A stretch of 64,000 bases of DNA from DAHUYF01 sp052143095 (GCA_052143095.1 JBKQTR010000165.1:42420-106419), one strand, 5' to 3'. Positions 1 to 8,447 are shown, numbered from the stretch's first letter. Made by a program: numbers and translations. The notes: a model not told the origin generated them from the letters alone.

Positions 1-293
1 GCAAGGACCGACAGCCGAGCTTGCCGAAGGCCGCTGAGCTCCGCGACCGGCGACGGACATCAAGCTCGCGTTCTCTGCTGAACGCCGTCATCCGGCCGCC
101 GACCGTCACGGTCTCGGCGTCAACCCGAGCCACGTTGCCTCGCCTCGGCAGCTATTCGCGCATTGCGTTCATCTTCTCCCGCCCACACGCTCCACGGTCT
201 CGTAACCGATGGGCCGGTAGCCATTTAGTTCTTCCGGTCGCCTCGGATGCGCTTTCCAGGCGTTAGCCCCTAGGCACAGCGTGAAGACCGGCG
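1..293. other. No gene recognised at left edge
   Basis: This 293-base stretch has one open frame on the plus strand (21-266). Its product is rich in Arg, Ser and Pro, has no ribosome binding site and resembles no family I know, so I do not call it. Confidence 0.4.
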
Positions 294-437
294 ATGTCAG
301 AGGTCAGTCGTTCAAGCTGGATGGTGGAGCGACGCAGCAATGCGGCCATGATCGGCCGCTTGTTGGCGATCGGGCTCGCCCTTGCGCTCGATGTGGCCAT
401 AGGGATCGGAGCGTGGTGGGCGCTGTCGAGTTTTTGA
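294..437 (+). CDS. Small single-pass membrane protein, 47 aa
   Basis: An ATG at 294 opens 48 codons ending in TGA at 435-437. Residues 1-16 are basic and polar. Residues 19-44 form one hydrophobic helix rich in Leu, Ala, Ile and Gly ending in a Trp-Trp pair, so an inner-membrane protein is likely. It ends 12 bases before the next gene, and that gene's AAGGAG lies at the very end of this frame, so the two look co-translated. No function is recognised. Size alone makes it uncertain. Confidence 0.45.
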   Translation: MSEVSRSSWMVERRSNAAMIGRLLAIGLALALDVAIGIGAWWALSSF

Positions 438-449
438 AGGAGCGACCCC

Positions 450-740
450 GTGACCGATGTTCTACCACCAGCGGCGGCCAAGAGGGTCAGGAGCGTCGTT
501 GCCGCTCGGTATCCGGAACTCATCGGCGACCCCGCGTTTGATGCGACGATCAGAATTGCGATCCGCCTCGATCTGTCCGCCGGAAGCAAGGCGACCTATG
601 TGGGAAAGAGCTGGAGGAGAGTTCTGAGCCGAGCGATCGTGGAAACGCTCAAAGAGGCGGCGGCGCTCGGTCTGCGCGTGGCAAGCGGACGCCGCGGCCG
701 CGGAGGGGAAGCGACGCACGCGGACGACGCCGCGCCTTAG
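450..740 (+). CDS. Hypothetical basic protein, 96 aa
   Basis: Starts at GTG 450 with GAAGGAG 8-13 bases upstream. The protein is soluble and alpha-helical in character, with a basic middle (residues 45-75) and a charged, low-complexity tail rich in Arg and Gly. No domain is recognised. It follows the 47-residue membrane peptide by 12 bases, so the pair is probably one transcript. Confidence 0.5.
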   Translation: MTDVLPPAAAKRVRSVVAARYPELIGDPAFDATIRIAIRLDLSAGSKATYVGKSWRRVLSRAIVETLKEAAALGLRVASGRRGRGGEATHADDAAP

Positions 741-967
741 CGTCACTAGAGTGGGAAGAGGATCCATCGGGGTTCTCGAACCAATCTCCAATCGTCGAAA
801 GCCGCATCGCGGACATGGGTAGGATTTTGCGGTAGCGCGTGGGACGATCTGTATTCAGCCGGTTGAAGACCGGCGAGATCAGGCCGTTACGGTGATTTGC
901 CAGTCCCGGGGAACTGCCCCCGATCCCGGGTGTTTTGCTGTGACTGGGCTCTAAACCAGAGGTTTTA

Positions 968-1444
968 ATGAAGCCACGTCTATTCTCTGCCGCGGCGATC
1001 ACGCTGCTCGCGAGCGCCCCCGCATGGGCGGGCCAGAAAGACGCGGATACGTCGCCGCCGGGCTATTGGCGTGCCACCCCGGATGCCGTGGTGCTTCGCT
1101 ACGTGCCGAGCACCATTGGCCTCTCGGAGGAGGAGGAAGCTTTTTGCGGCAAGGCCGCGGCGATCTGGCAAGACGACGACCAGCAAGCAAAGTATGAAGA
1201 CTGCATTCGGCTGCAGATCAGGATCAAGCGGCGCAATGCCGCCGACGATGCCATCTGCAAATCGTACGGCGTGAGTGTCGACAGCTCCGCCTACGCGCAA
1301 TGCCGGGAAAATCTGGTCAATCAGCGTGGCGTCTACGAACGCGCTTTGCTGGCCCACCCGCTGACGGAATGGCCTGAACCGAAGCCATCAACCCGCTGCA
1401 CCACACTTCACCCGGGCGACATCACCCGCACCATTTGCGATTAG
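968..1444 (+). CDS. Secreted hypothetical protein, 158 aa
   Basis: Begins at ATG 968 behind an AGAGG box. Residues 1-21 form a clear Sec signal peptide with a cleavage site after the Ala-Trp-Ala stretch. The mature part is charged and holds several Cys residues (in FCGK, EDCIRL, ICKSYG, QCREN, RCTTL and the C-terminal ICD), which suggests a disulfide-bonded periplasmic protein. No family is recognised. It stands alone, convergent with the next small minus-strand gene. Confidence 0.6.
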   Translation: MKPRLFSAAAITLLASAPAWAGQKDADTSPPGYWRATPDAVVLRYVPSTIGLSEEEEAFCGKAAAIWQDDDQQAKYEDCIRLQIRIKRRNAADDAICKSYGVSVDSSAYAQCRENLVNQRGVYERALLAHPLTEWPEPKPSTRCTTLHPGDITRTICD

Positions 1445-1454
1445 ATTTGATGGT

Positions 1455-1649
1455 TCACCTTATCAGTCTGCAACTGATGGCTGTCAGTACGGCGCCCTGC
1501 TCGTCGAAGATGGGTTGCTTGAATTGCACCAATTGCATTCTGTTGGCGGCGTCCTGACACTCCTCGAAGCTGGCGAAGTCCCCAGCGTGTTGCTCATGGC
1601 AAGCCATCGCCGTTGAAAAACAGAAACTGAAAAACAGAGCAACCATCAT
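1455..1649 (-). CDS. Small secreted Cys-containing protein, about 64 aa
   Basis: The frame is open from a TTG at 1694, but the ATG at 1649 puts the hydrophobic segment MMVALFFSF at the N-terminus as a signal peptide ending STAMA before Cys, so I prefer 1649. The mature part (about 50 residues) has three Cys and resembles other small exported alphaproteobacterial proteins such as the one at 19123. Function unknown. It converges with the gene ending at 1444. Confidence 0.5.
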   Translation of the reverse strand: MMVALFFSFCFSTAMACHEQHAGDFASFEECQDAANRMQLVQFKQPIFDEQGAVLTAISCRLIR

Positions 1650-1978
1650 CGCTACCCCGGCATTCCAGCCCCGCTCATGCAATAAAGACGCCAACTCGAC
1701 CTTTCGGAAAAGCGTCGGACGCGACGCGACCTCGGGGGGTCGCTACCACGGCGCCGGATAGGGCATGGCTCGCCAACCCGCAGTAAGGGCAAAGCGCCGC
1801 CCAAGTTTGAAGCGGCCCAAGCGTTTTTTCGGGCAGGGCCCGTCGATCGACCGCGGCGACCCCGGCCTCGGCGTCGCGGAAGTCGCGACAGGGTGGCGCG
1901 AGACCAGCGGCAGCGGATGGTTGAACGCCACCTGCGCCGCTGAATTCCGCACCGTCTCTATCGCCGTGTGGCGAGGAC

Positions 1979-2326
1979 ATGCGCAATTCAGGCGCGCCGT
2001 CCTCGGCAACAGGGCACCTCGATCGGCTTCTGCCCACTACGGCTTGTCGGCTCCGGCTACAGGCGCTGGAAACGGCGAGCGTCAGCCAGGACATCTGCGG
2101 AGAGCGTCTTTCGCTGCGTGGAATCCGAGACGCCGACGAGCTGTGCGTGTTGCCGTCGGTCGCTTCCCGTGAATACGGCGTCTACGATCCATTCGGTCCC
2201 CAAGGCGCCGAAGCGGCTCGGTTGAACATCACGGAAACGCTGTCCGCGCTCGATTGGTGGCTTGGTGGCCATGCGATGATTTCACCGGACATGAGCGGGC
2301 GGATAGACTCCGCCGGCTCCGATTGA
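1979..2326 (+). CDS. Doubtful hypothetical protein
   Basis: The C-terminal two thirds of this frame (from about 2069) has a protein-like composition and G/C-ending codons, with a stretch containing ITETLSALDWWLGG. The N-terminal third looks random and no ribosome binding site precedes ATG 1979. It could be a decayed gene or a shorter gene with another start. No family is recognised. Confidence 0.25.
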   Translation: MRNSGAPSSATGHLDRLLPTTACRLRLQALETASVSQDICGERLSLRGIRDADELCVLPSVASREYGVYDPFGPQGAEAARLNITETLSALDWWLGGHAMISPDMSGRIDSAGSD

Positions 2327-2519
2327 AACATTCGATCAGGCAGGTCGATCACTCATGCGCCATGCGATGGCACCCTACCGCTTGGACCACAAGCGTCAAT
2401 GCGCATGGACCGTCACACGGGCGCGTCAGGACGCTCTTCGATAGCTCGACGATGACTCGCTCCAGCTCGCCACCGTCGACACAATGCGCCTCCGCCAGCA
2501 TGCAGCCAAGGCAGAGTTC

Positions 2520-2684
2520 CTAGTTGAAGTGGTCCAATGCGGTTCTCGGAAATCTGGCCGACAGCCATGAGAGCGTCTTTCGCCTCACCTCGTCCATCTT
2601 TTCCGGATCGTAGCACCCTCCGCGTTTCGCGGCCTCGATAAACATCCGCAGGTGATGCGAGCACGCATGGTGAAAGGTCAGCAT
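2520..2684 (-). CDS. Small hypothetical protein, 54 aa
   Basis: The frame is open from GTG 2732, but the ATG at 2684 gives a cleaner start. The product has a His-rich start (HHACSHH) followed by a charged amphipathic part and ends DHFN. No domain is recognised and the ribosome binding site is weak. Confidence 0.3.
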   Translation of the reverse strand: MLTFHHACSHHLRMFIEAAKRGGCYDPEKMDEVRRKTLSWLSARFPRTALDHFN

Positions 2685-3202
2685 AGCCAGCTCTGAGGGT
2701 AGGATTGCGCCGTGTCGATGACATCGCGCCACGGAGCCTGTGATGCCGCCGCCTGCTGCTCCACTTGGCGCGCCTATGCCTTGGGGTCTGCGACGAAAGC
2801 GGAACTGTCGAGGGATTTAGGCGGGGAGCCGCTTCGCTCCGATGGGGAGCAAAAGGCCTTCGCGTCCACAGCACCCCCTTTTGGGCCGCTGGCGAAAGGC
2901 GCCGCCCCTTATGAAGGCGATCACGCTACCCGCAACCCTTCTGCATAGCAACGCACACGTCGGAGTTTTCCACCGAAAACTTCCGTGTGACGGGGACCTC
3001 GGCATCTTGCGCCTCGGCGATGGCAGTCTCGCCGTGCTACGATCACGGTGAGCCGCAAAGGTGATTTCGAGATGGGGTCACCCGTCCCGCTGTAAAAGCA
3101 ATTTCTGGGCAGCTTCTCGTGGACTTTGGACGCTGGCGCATCGCGTTTGCGCTCCGCGCCACGTTCTGCAACTGTCGACCGATCTCAATCACGGGGGCAC
3201 GC
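2685..3202. other. Stretch without a convincing gene
   Basis: About 520 bases. Several open frames run through it on both strands, but all give Arg/Pro/Ser-rich products typical of shadow frames in GC-rich DNA. No inverted repeat or promoter stands out. Confidence 0.4.
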
Positions 3203-3424
3203 ATGTACAAAATCGAATGTGACCAGAGCGGCACGACATTCACCGTGCCAATGTCTTTTCCGGATAAGGATGCCGCACTCACCAACGCGCGCGAACTTTT
3301 GAGCGCCGGATTTCGTGTCGCCCGGGTTGTGGGGCCGGGATTCGAGATGACGGCAGATGCGCTGATCGCGCCTAAACGAGCGCCGCAGAAAGATCATCGG
3401 TCGGACGCCGACCGAACGCTGTAA
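3203..3424 (+). CDS. Small hypothetical protein, 73 aa
   Basis: The frame is open from 3119, but the ATG at 3203 behind an ACGGGGG purine run starts a globular-looking sequence: a beta-rich opening (MYKIEC, TTFTVPM) followed by a helix (KDAALTNARELLSAGF) and a strand. It resembles small single-domain proteins of unknown function in alphaproteobacteria. No partner is seen nearby. Confidence 0.5.
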   Translation: MYKIECDQSGTTFTVPMSFPDKDAALTNARELLSAGFRVARVVGPGFEMTADALIAPKRAPQKDHRSDADRTL

Positions 3425-3788
3425 GGTCGCGACAACTAAAGCGGCCGGGCAAGGCGACGTCGATCACGAGTGTCGCCTTGTGGGTCGAGTTTCCGGAGGG
3501 AGACGAGTTCGCGATCGTGGACAAGGCAATCGCCGCATGCGCCAGAGCGCCGGTGATGGCGTCCATGGTTGAACCTTAGGCGTCCCACGTCGCCCCGCTC
3601 CGGCGTTTGCCGAAGCCTCTCAGCATCGGCGCATTGTTGCTGTCAAACCTTGGCGGGGCAGCCTGACGCTGGGGTAGTGGACGGTCATGGGCGGCAGAAA
3701 CGTAGGATTGCCCCATCCACGCGGAACAAGCGAAAGACGCCTAGCATCGAGGCATGCTAGTCTGTGGTCCACCGCCAGAGGAACCGCC
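3425..3788. other. Stretch without a convincing gene
   Basis: About 360 bases. Open frames are present on both strands but none has a ribosome binding site together with a protein-like composition. Confidence 0.35.
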
Positions 3789-3962
3789 ATGACCGACCCA
3801 GGAGCATGGAAAGTGCGAGCGGCTGATTTGCGTCGCCTCGCTGCCAGGACGAGAGAGGCTGAACGGGAGCGCAAGATGCTCGTGCTCGCGGATCAGCTCG
3901 ACGAAATGGCATCCGCGACAGCTCGTCGCACTGGTGATGGCGACGGCCGTTCGTCGACCTAG
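3789..3962 (+). CDS. Small helical protein, 57 aa
   Basis: ATG 3789 lies inside a longer open frame (from 3687) but begins the protein-like part. The product is one amphipathic helical segment rich in Arg, Ala, Glu and Leu (RAADLRRLAARTREAERERK) followed by a short charged tail. It is like the 59-residue proteins at 4130 and 57850 in size and helix character, although not clearly homologous. Confidence 0.4.
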   Translation: MTDPGAWKVRAADLRRLAARTREAERERKMLVLADQLDEMASATARRTGDGDGRSST

Positions 3963-4129
3963 CACGGCTCTCGTGACGGCGTTCGCCGACATCACGGGCT
4001 CGCTGAGCGGCGCTGCCACCGCTCCCTCCTGCGTCTGCGCACCAGCGATGGCGTTCCGTTGACATCCTGCGGACATCGACATCCTGTAGTGTTGGACAAT
4101 GGCACGTCAGACGGTGGGAAGAGGCTCCC

Positions 4130-4309
4130 ATGGATCATGCGCAGTACCTACGGGACCGCGCGGCAGAGTTCGGCAACCGCGCGATCACCACTGCCGACCC
4201 GATGACGGCACAACGCTTTCGCGAGCTGGCGATCATGTGCCGCGAGAGCGCGGAGCGGCTGGAGCGCCGCGCCAAGGACCAGGCGTCGGCGTCTTATTTC
4301 GCCAGCTAG
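4130..4309 (+). CDS. Small helical protein, 59 aa, paralogue of the gene at 57850
   Basis: ATG 4130 follows a GGGAAGAGG purine stretch. The 59-residue product starts MDH.QYLR and contains the segment ESAERLERRA. A second 59-residue protein at 57850-58029 has the same length, start and core, so two copies of this unnamed family lie at opposite ends of the window. Likely a short two-helix protein. Function unknown. It is preceded by another small gene and followed by a convergent VOC gene. Confidence 0.6.
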   Translation: MDHAQYLRDRAAEFGNRAITTADPMTAQRFRELAIMCRESAERLERRAKDQASASYFAS

Positions 4310-4402
4310 CGCCGTGTCCGCGGCTTCTGCCACGCAGACGACGGAGATTTGGCGCAGCGCGATGATGCCTGCGCCGGGCGTTTCCCGAGCCCGCGCTCCG
4401 CA

Positions 4403-4945
4403 TCAATCGATGCGTGCCAGGTCGCGCAACGGGACGCCGTCGCGAAACCGTGCGACGAGGTCCTCCGGGTCGAAATTCACCCCGATGGGATTCTTGCGAA
4501 AGGCGGGCGACTCCATAAAGGCTCGGCCTTCGTCGACGGTGTCGAAATTGTCGATCTGCAGCTCAATCTGGTTCTTGTCCGGGTCGAAATAGTACATCGA
4601 CGTGGTCGGGCCGTGATTGATGCACCAATGCGGGCGGATGCCGATCTCTCTGAGACGCAGGTAGGTGTCGACGAGACCGGAGAGGGTCGCATAAGTGAAG
4701 GCGACATGATGCAGGCCGGCCTCTCGTCCGGCGGCGATCGGGCTTCCTGCCCCCGGCTCGCGCGCACCGAGCGGACCGGGGTCGAGAAAGGCGATGCGGT
4801 GGTGCTCGTCGTCGTAACTGATGAAGGAAATGACGGGGCTGTCGTGAATGACGCGCGCGCCGAGGACCTGGCAGTACCAGTCCCGCATCGCCCCGATCTG
4901 GTTGGTCTGCAGAACGACATGCGCCAACTTGCTCGGTGAAGTCAT
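4403..4945 (-). CDS. VOC-fold (extradiol dioxygenase-like) protein
   Basis: A 180-residue vicinal-oxygen-chelate protein resembling one domain of type I extradiol ring-cleavage dioxygenases. I see the expected metal ligands: His in LAHVVL (residue 8), His in GLHHVAF (near residue 80) and Glu in QIELQ (near residue 131). The start at 4945 is preferred over GTG/ATG codons to 5053 because GGGAGG lies 6 bases upstream of it. Substrate unknown; cleavage of a catechol-type ring is possible but not shown. It is monocistronic and faces the ArsR operon across about 260 bases. Confidence 0.75.
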   Translation of the reverse strand: MTSPSKLAHVVLQTNQIGAMRDWYCQVLGARVIHDSPVISFISYDDEHHRIAFLDPGPLGAREPGAGSPIAAGREAGLHHVAFTYATLSGLVDTYLRLREIGIRPHWCINHGPTTSMYYFDPDKNQIELQIDNFDTVDEGRAFMESPAFRKNPIGVNFDPEDLVARFRDGVPLRDLARID

Positions 4946-5167
4946 TGTGTCCTCCCTTTGAGCGGACGTTCCCACGGTGCCGGGCCGCCCGCGGCAGAAT
5001 GCGCCGTCTGCGCCTTGACGACAAGGAAGGACGATGGAATCGGAGCGGGCCACGGCCGCGCTGCCGGCGTCTCCTCGGCGTAATCAGCGCGGTCGCGCCA
5101 CCATGCGCTGGCGGAAGCGCCTCATCCGGAGTGCAAGCGTAGCGCGCCGTCGGCAGCATTTCCCGCC

Positions 5168-5197
5168 TTGACTAATTCATAACCGTGGGGTTATTGA
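5168..5197 (+). promoter_or_regulatory. Promoter and ArsR operator for the 5204 operon
   Basis: The palindrome ATAACC-GTGG-GGTTAT (5179-5194) has perfect 6-base arms and sits 10 bases before the ArsR start. A TTGACT at 5168 lies 17 bases from TTATTG at 5191, so the palindrome would overlap the -10 region. This is the layout expected for autorepression by the ArsR protein. The assignment to this regulator is inferred from position. Confidence 0.6.
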
Positions 5198-5203
5198 TCT
5201 GGC

Positions 5204-5527
5204 ATGCCGGCCGCGCCCGATCGTCTTTTCAAGACCCTTGCCGATCCGACCCGTCGAGCGATCTTCGAACGGCTGAGCCGCGACGGCGAACAGACCGTGC
5301 GGGCGCTGACCGACCGCTCGGGTGTCTCGCAGCCTGCGGTGTCGAAGCATCTGGGCGTCCTCAAGCTCGCCGGCTTGGTGCGCGACCGGCGCGCGGGACG
5401 CCAGACCCATTACAGCGCCCAGCCGCAGGCCCTGGCGCCGCTGATCGGTTGGATGAGCCGCTACGGCGCCTTCTGGCGCGACCGGTTCGATCGCCTCGAA
5501 GATGTCTTGAACAGGATGGACCCATGA
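5204..5527 (+). CDS. ArsR/SmtB-family transcriptional repressor
   Basis: A 107-residue winged-helix protein. The recognition helix region reads SGVSQPAVSKHLGVLK (about residues 44-59), the hallmark of the ArsR family. The metal-binding Cys motif of true arsenic or zinc sensors is absent. The C-terminus carries the WRDRFDRLEDVL-type helix typical of ArsR proteins paired with SRPBCC partners. It overlaps the next gene by ATGA, so the two are translationally coupled. It probably represses its own operon through the palindrome just upstream. Confidence 0.85.
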   Translation: MPAAPDRLFKTLADPTRRAIFERLSRDGEQTVRALTDRSGVSQPAVSKHLGVLKLAGLVRDRRAGRQTHYSAQPQALAPLIGWMSRYGAFWRDRFDRLEDVLNRMDP

Positions 5528-5967
5528 CCAATCCCGCCGCCGCCCCGCCTTCCCTCGTCATCGAACGCGAGCTGCCGCATCCGCCGGAAAAGATCTGGCG
5601 CGCGCTCACGGAGGGTCCGCTGATCGCGGCGTGGCTGATGAAAAACGACTTCCAGCCGGTGGTGGGCCACAGGTTCACGTTCCGCGCCCCGCCCATGGCG
5701 CATTGGAACGGCGTGACCGACTGCCAAGTCCTGGTCGTCGAGCCCTATAAGCGGCTCTCCTACAGCTGGAACGCGTCGGGCGAGGAGGCGGCGGCGGGGT
5801 TGAAGACCGTCGTCACCTGGACGCTGACGCCGACGAAGAACGGCGTTCTCGTGCGCCTGGAGCAGTCGGGCTTCCGGCCCGAAGACGCGGCCAACTACCA
5901 GGGCGCGGGCTATGGCTGGCAGCGGTTCGTCGCGGCGCTGGAGCGGGTCGCCGCAGGGCTGGACTGA
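5524..5967 (+). CDS. SRPBCC (AHSA1-like) domain protein
   Basis: A 147-residue START/Bet v1-like protein of the AHSA1 subgroup. The opening IERELPHPPEKIWRALT and the later W-x-L-T-P strand followed by the C-terminal WQRFVAALE helix are typical of the fold, which encloses a hydrophobic ligand pocket. It shares ATGA with the upstream ArsR gene, a pairing widespread in Proteobacteria. The ligand is unknown. Confidence 0.8.
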   Translation: MTNPAAAPPSLVIERELPHPPEKIWRALTEGPLIAAWLMKNDFQPVVGHRFTFRAPPMAHWNGVTDCQVLVVEPYKRLSYSWNASGEEAAAGLKTVVTWTLTPTKNGVLVRLEQSGFRPEDAANYQGAGYGWQRFVAALERVAAGLD

Positions 5968-5969
5968 CC

Positions 5970-6515
5970 ATGATCCAGGTGCCGCGCTATCATCCGCTGC
6001 TGGTGACGCTGCATTGGCTGCTTGCCGTGCTGATCATCGCGGCGTTGAGCCTGGGATTTTTCGGGCTCGCGGCGATGGAAAATTCCGACCCGCGGAAGCT
6101 TGGCATTCTGCGGCTGCACATGGCGGGCGGAATGCTGATTCTCGTCTTGATGGGCATCCGCTTCATCGTGCGGCTGCGGACAACGCGACCGGCGGAGGTG
6201 ACGACAGGCTATCGCCTGCTGGATCGCATCGCGCCGATCGCCCATTACGGGTTTTACGTCCTGGTCCTCTTGATGGTGGCGACCGGCTACGCCACGGCGA
6301 TCGTTGCCGGGCTCCCGGCGATCGTGTTCGGCGGCTCGGGCGCGCCACTGCCGCCGAGCTTCATGATCTATCCGAGCTTCGTGGCGCACGGCTCTCTCGC
6401 GACGATCCTGGTCGGCTTCATCGTCTTGCACGTGCTTGCCGCGTTCTACCACCAATTCGTCAGGAAAGACCGGCTGTTCCGGCGGATGCTCTTCGGGCGA
6501 CGCGGATCAAAGTGA
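5970..6515 (+). CDS. Cytochrome b561 family protein
   Basis: A 181-residue integral membrane protein with four predicted helices. His residues sit where the family places haem ligands: LHWLL near residue 15, LHMAG near 50, AHYGF near 92 and LHVLAAFYH near 152-158. Such proteins pass electrons between quinones and periplasmic acceptors or superoxide. It starts 2 bases after the SRPBCC stop and so belongs to the ArsR-controlled operon. Confidence 0.85.
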   Translation: MIQVPRYHPLLVTLHWLLAVLIIAALSLGFFGLAAMENSDPRKLGILRLHMAGGMLILVLMGIRFIVRLRTTRPAEVTTGYRLLDRIAPIAHYGFYVLVLLMVATGYATAIVAGLPAIVFGGSGAPLPPSFMIYPSFVAHGSLATILVGFIVLHVLAAFYHQFVRKDRLFRRMLFGRRGSK

Positions 6516-6526
6516 CGATCGCATTC

Positions 6527-6569
6527 GCACATCGCAGCCCCTCCCCTCTTGAGGCGGGGCAATCGCCTC
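6527..6569. repeat. Dispersed intergenic repeat, copy 1
   Basis: A CGCACATC...CAGCCCCTCCCC...CTTGAGG...GGCAATCGC block that recurs with small changes at 63706-63760. It contains an imperfect C-rich/G-rich inverted repeat (CCCCTCC against GGCGGGG). It lies between the cytochrome b561 gene and lysE and may also act as a terminator. Confidence 0.5.
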
Positions 6570-6658
6570 TTCCATCGAGCTGCCGTGGGAATGATTGACC
6601 AAGGAGGTGAACCCGATCGCTGCCGTGTCAGCGGAGTGTTCGTCCGGTGAAGGCCGCG

Positions 6659-7264
6659 TCAGTCGTGGGCGATCGCGATGATGGTGGTGATGATCAAGAT
6701 CGCGGCGAACAGAAGGTTGACGATGCGCGAGCCGACGGGATGTTGCAGCAGGCGGGAAAGCGAGACGCCGGCGGTCAGCCAACACAGGTGAATGACAACG
6801 ATCATGATCGTCAGCACCGCCGTCTTGAGCATCGCCTCGATCACGCGGGAGCTGACGGCAAGCGTCGTGCCCGCGAATACGGCGGCGATCGCCAGATAGG
6901 CCTTCGGATTGGCCACGCCGAGCAGGAACCCGCCGGCGAATGACGGTGCGCTCGCTGCCGGATCCTGCCTCGACAGCGGCGGCGCCGTCGCGATCTTGAA
7001 CGCGAGATAGGCGATATAGCCGGCCGAGGCGGCGACAAGGACCGGGGCAAGCCGCGGCAGCGAGACGAGCACGGCAACGACACCCGCCGCGGCGGCGACG
7101 AGCACCGCAATCGTGCCCAGAATGATGCCGGTCAGATAGGCGAGCGACCGGCGAAAGCCGAACGCCGCACCGACCGCCGTCACGCTCATGGTCGAGGGGC
7201 CGGGGCTCCCCATCACGATGACAGAGGTTGAGATCAGCGACACGAGCGCAGGGACCTGCTCCAT
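6659..7264 (-). CDS. LysE/RhtB-family amino acid exporter
   Basis: A 201-residue membrane protein with about six hydrophobic segments. The N-terminal GPSTMSVTAVGAAFGFRRS matches the conserved start of the LysE/RhtB translocator family, which exports amino acids or derivatives. It is divergent from an AraC gene with only 28 bases between the start codons, a common exporter/regulator pairing. Substrate unknown. Confidence 0.85.
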   Translation of the reverse strand: MEQVPALVSLISTSVIVMGSPGPSTMSVTAVGAAFGFRRSLAYLTGIILGTIAVLVAAAAGVVAVLVSLPRLAPVLVAASAGYIAYLAFKIATAPPLSRQDPAASAPSFAGGFLLGVANPKAYLAIAAVFAGTTLAVSSRVIEAMLKTAVLTIMIVVIHLCWLTAGVSLSRLLQHPVGSRIVNLLFAAILIITTIIAIAHD

Positions 7265-7292
7265 CGGAGAAACTTCCTGTAGACTTGGACAG

Positions 7293-8162
7293 ATGGGCAG
7301 GAAGCTATCTCAGCGCGGCGAGCGCCGTCTTGAAGGCTTGTGCGACGGCCCGTTCGATGACCTCCGCGGTGCTGGAAACCGCATCAGGATCGGCCGCGGC
7401 AGCACCGGGATAGAGCGTCTTGAAGCGCGGCTTGTCGGCCAGGCGTTCTCGCCGCACCGCCACGACACCTATGCGATCGGTATCACCCTGTCCGGCGTCC
7501 AAACCTTCCGCTACCGCGGCGCGCGACGATACTGCCTCCCCGGTCAATGCCATGTCCTTCATCCCGATGAACTGCATGACGGGGGCGCCGGCACCGCCAC
7601 GGGTTTCGGCTACAAGATCGCCTATATCGACCCGTCGCTCGTGCAACAGGCGCTCGGCGGCACGGCGCTTCCCTTCGTTTCGGACCCCATCGTCGACAAG
7701 AGCGTTGTTCAGGACGCGCTTGCGCCGGCATTGTGGCGGCTGGAAGAGCCGATCGACGATGTCGCGCGGAGCGAGATCGTCGCCGCGGTGGCGGATCTGC
7801 TCGCTCGCGCAGCGAGAGCCGGCACCAGGAAACAGAGCTCCCTCCGACTGGCATCATTGCTGCGGGTTCGCGATCTCATCGTCGCCAACCCGACCACCCG
7901 GCATTCCGTCGAGACGCTCGAAGGCGTGTCGGGCCTCGATCGTTGGGCGCTGGCCCGCCAGTTTCGCGCGGCCTTTGGCACAAGCCCCAGCAGCTTCCGC
8001 ACCATGCGGCAGCTGGATCAGGCGCGCCGGATGATCAGGGCCGGCCTGTCGCTCGCCGAGGCTGCGGTGGAAGCCGGCTTTGCCGATCAGAGCCACATGT
8101 CACGACAGTTCAAGCGCGCCTATGGCCTCACACCGGCCAAGTGGGCCGCAGCGCTCGTCTAA
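7293..8162 (+). CDS. AraC-family transcriptional regulator
   Basis: About 289 residues from ATG 7293. The frame is open from 7188, but that would overlap the start of the divergent lysE. An N-terminal cupin-like sensor domain (HRHDTYAIGITLSG, then LHPDELHDG) precedes two helix-turn-helix motifs. The second reads AAVEAGFADQSHMSRQFKRAYGLTPAKW, the AraC signature. It probably controls the divergent lysE in response to the exported compound. Confidence 0.85.
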   Translation: MGRKLSQRGERRLEGLCDGPFDDLRGAGNRIRIGRGSTGIERLEARLVGQAFSPHRHDTYAIGITLSGVQTFRYRGARRYCLPGQCHVLHPDELHDGGAGTATGFGYKIAYIDPSLVQQALGGTALPFVSDPIVDKSVVQDALAPALWRLEEPIDDVARSEIVAAVADLLARAARAGTRKQSSLRLASLLRVRDLIVANPTTRHSVETLEGVSGLDRWALARQFRAAFGTSPSSFRTMRQLDQARRMIRAGLSLAEAAVEAGFADQSHMSRQFKRAYGLTPAKWAAALV

Positions 8163-8279
8163 CGACGGATTGATCTTGTGCGCGCTGAGCTTCGCGCCTC
8201 TCCGGGCGCGACGCATCGTGTGCTCATCCACGAGCGCCTCGCGGACACGGGCGTGCCTCGACTATTGATCGAGACCGGC

Positions 8280-8447
8280 TTACCCGCGCTGCGCCGTCGG
8301 CTTTGGCTTGCGCCTCACGGCCCACAGCACCGTCTCGTATCGTTCGGCTCGCTCGATAAACTCGAGCCGCAGCCCCGGATCGTGGACCTTGTCGGCCATC
8401 TCTCGATAGGTCGCGGCTATTTCAAGCAGATCTTCCTCTTGCAACAT
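8280..8447 (-). CDS. Small hypothetical protein, 55 aa
   Basis: ATG 8447 follows GGCGGAGG. The sequence is one acidic helix-turn-helix-like hairpin (ATYREMADKV, then LRLEFIERAERYETVLW) with a basic tail. Small proteins of this look are common and unnamed in Hyphomicrobiales. Upstream codons to 8657 give an unlikely Arg/Cys-rich extension and are left out. Confidence 0.55.
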   Translation of the reverse strand: MLQEEDLLEIAATYREMADKVHDPGLRLEFIERAERYETVLWAVRRKPKPTAQRG

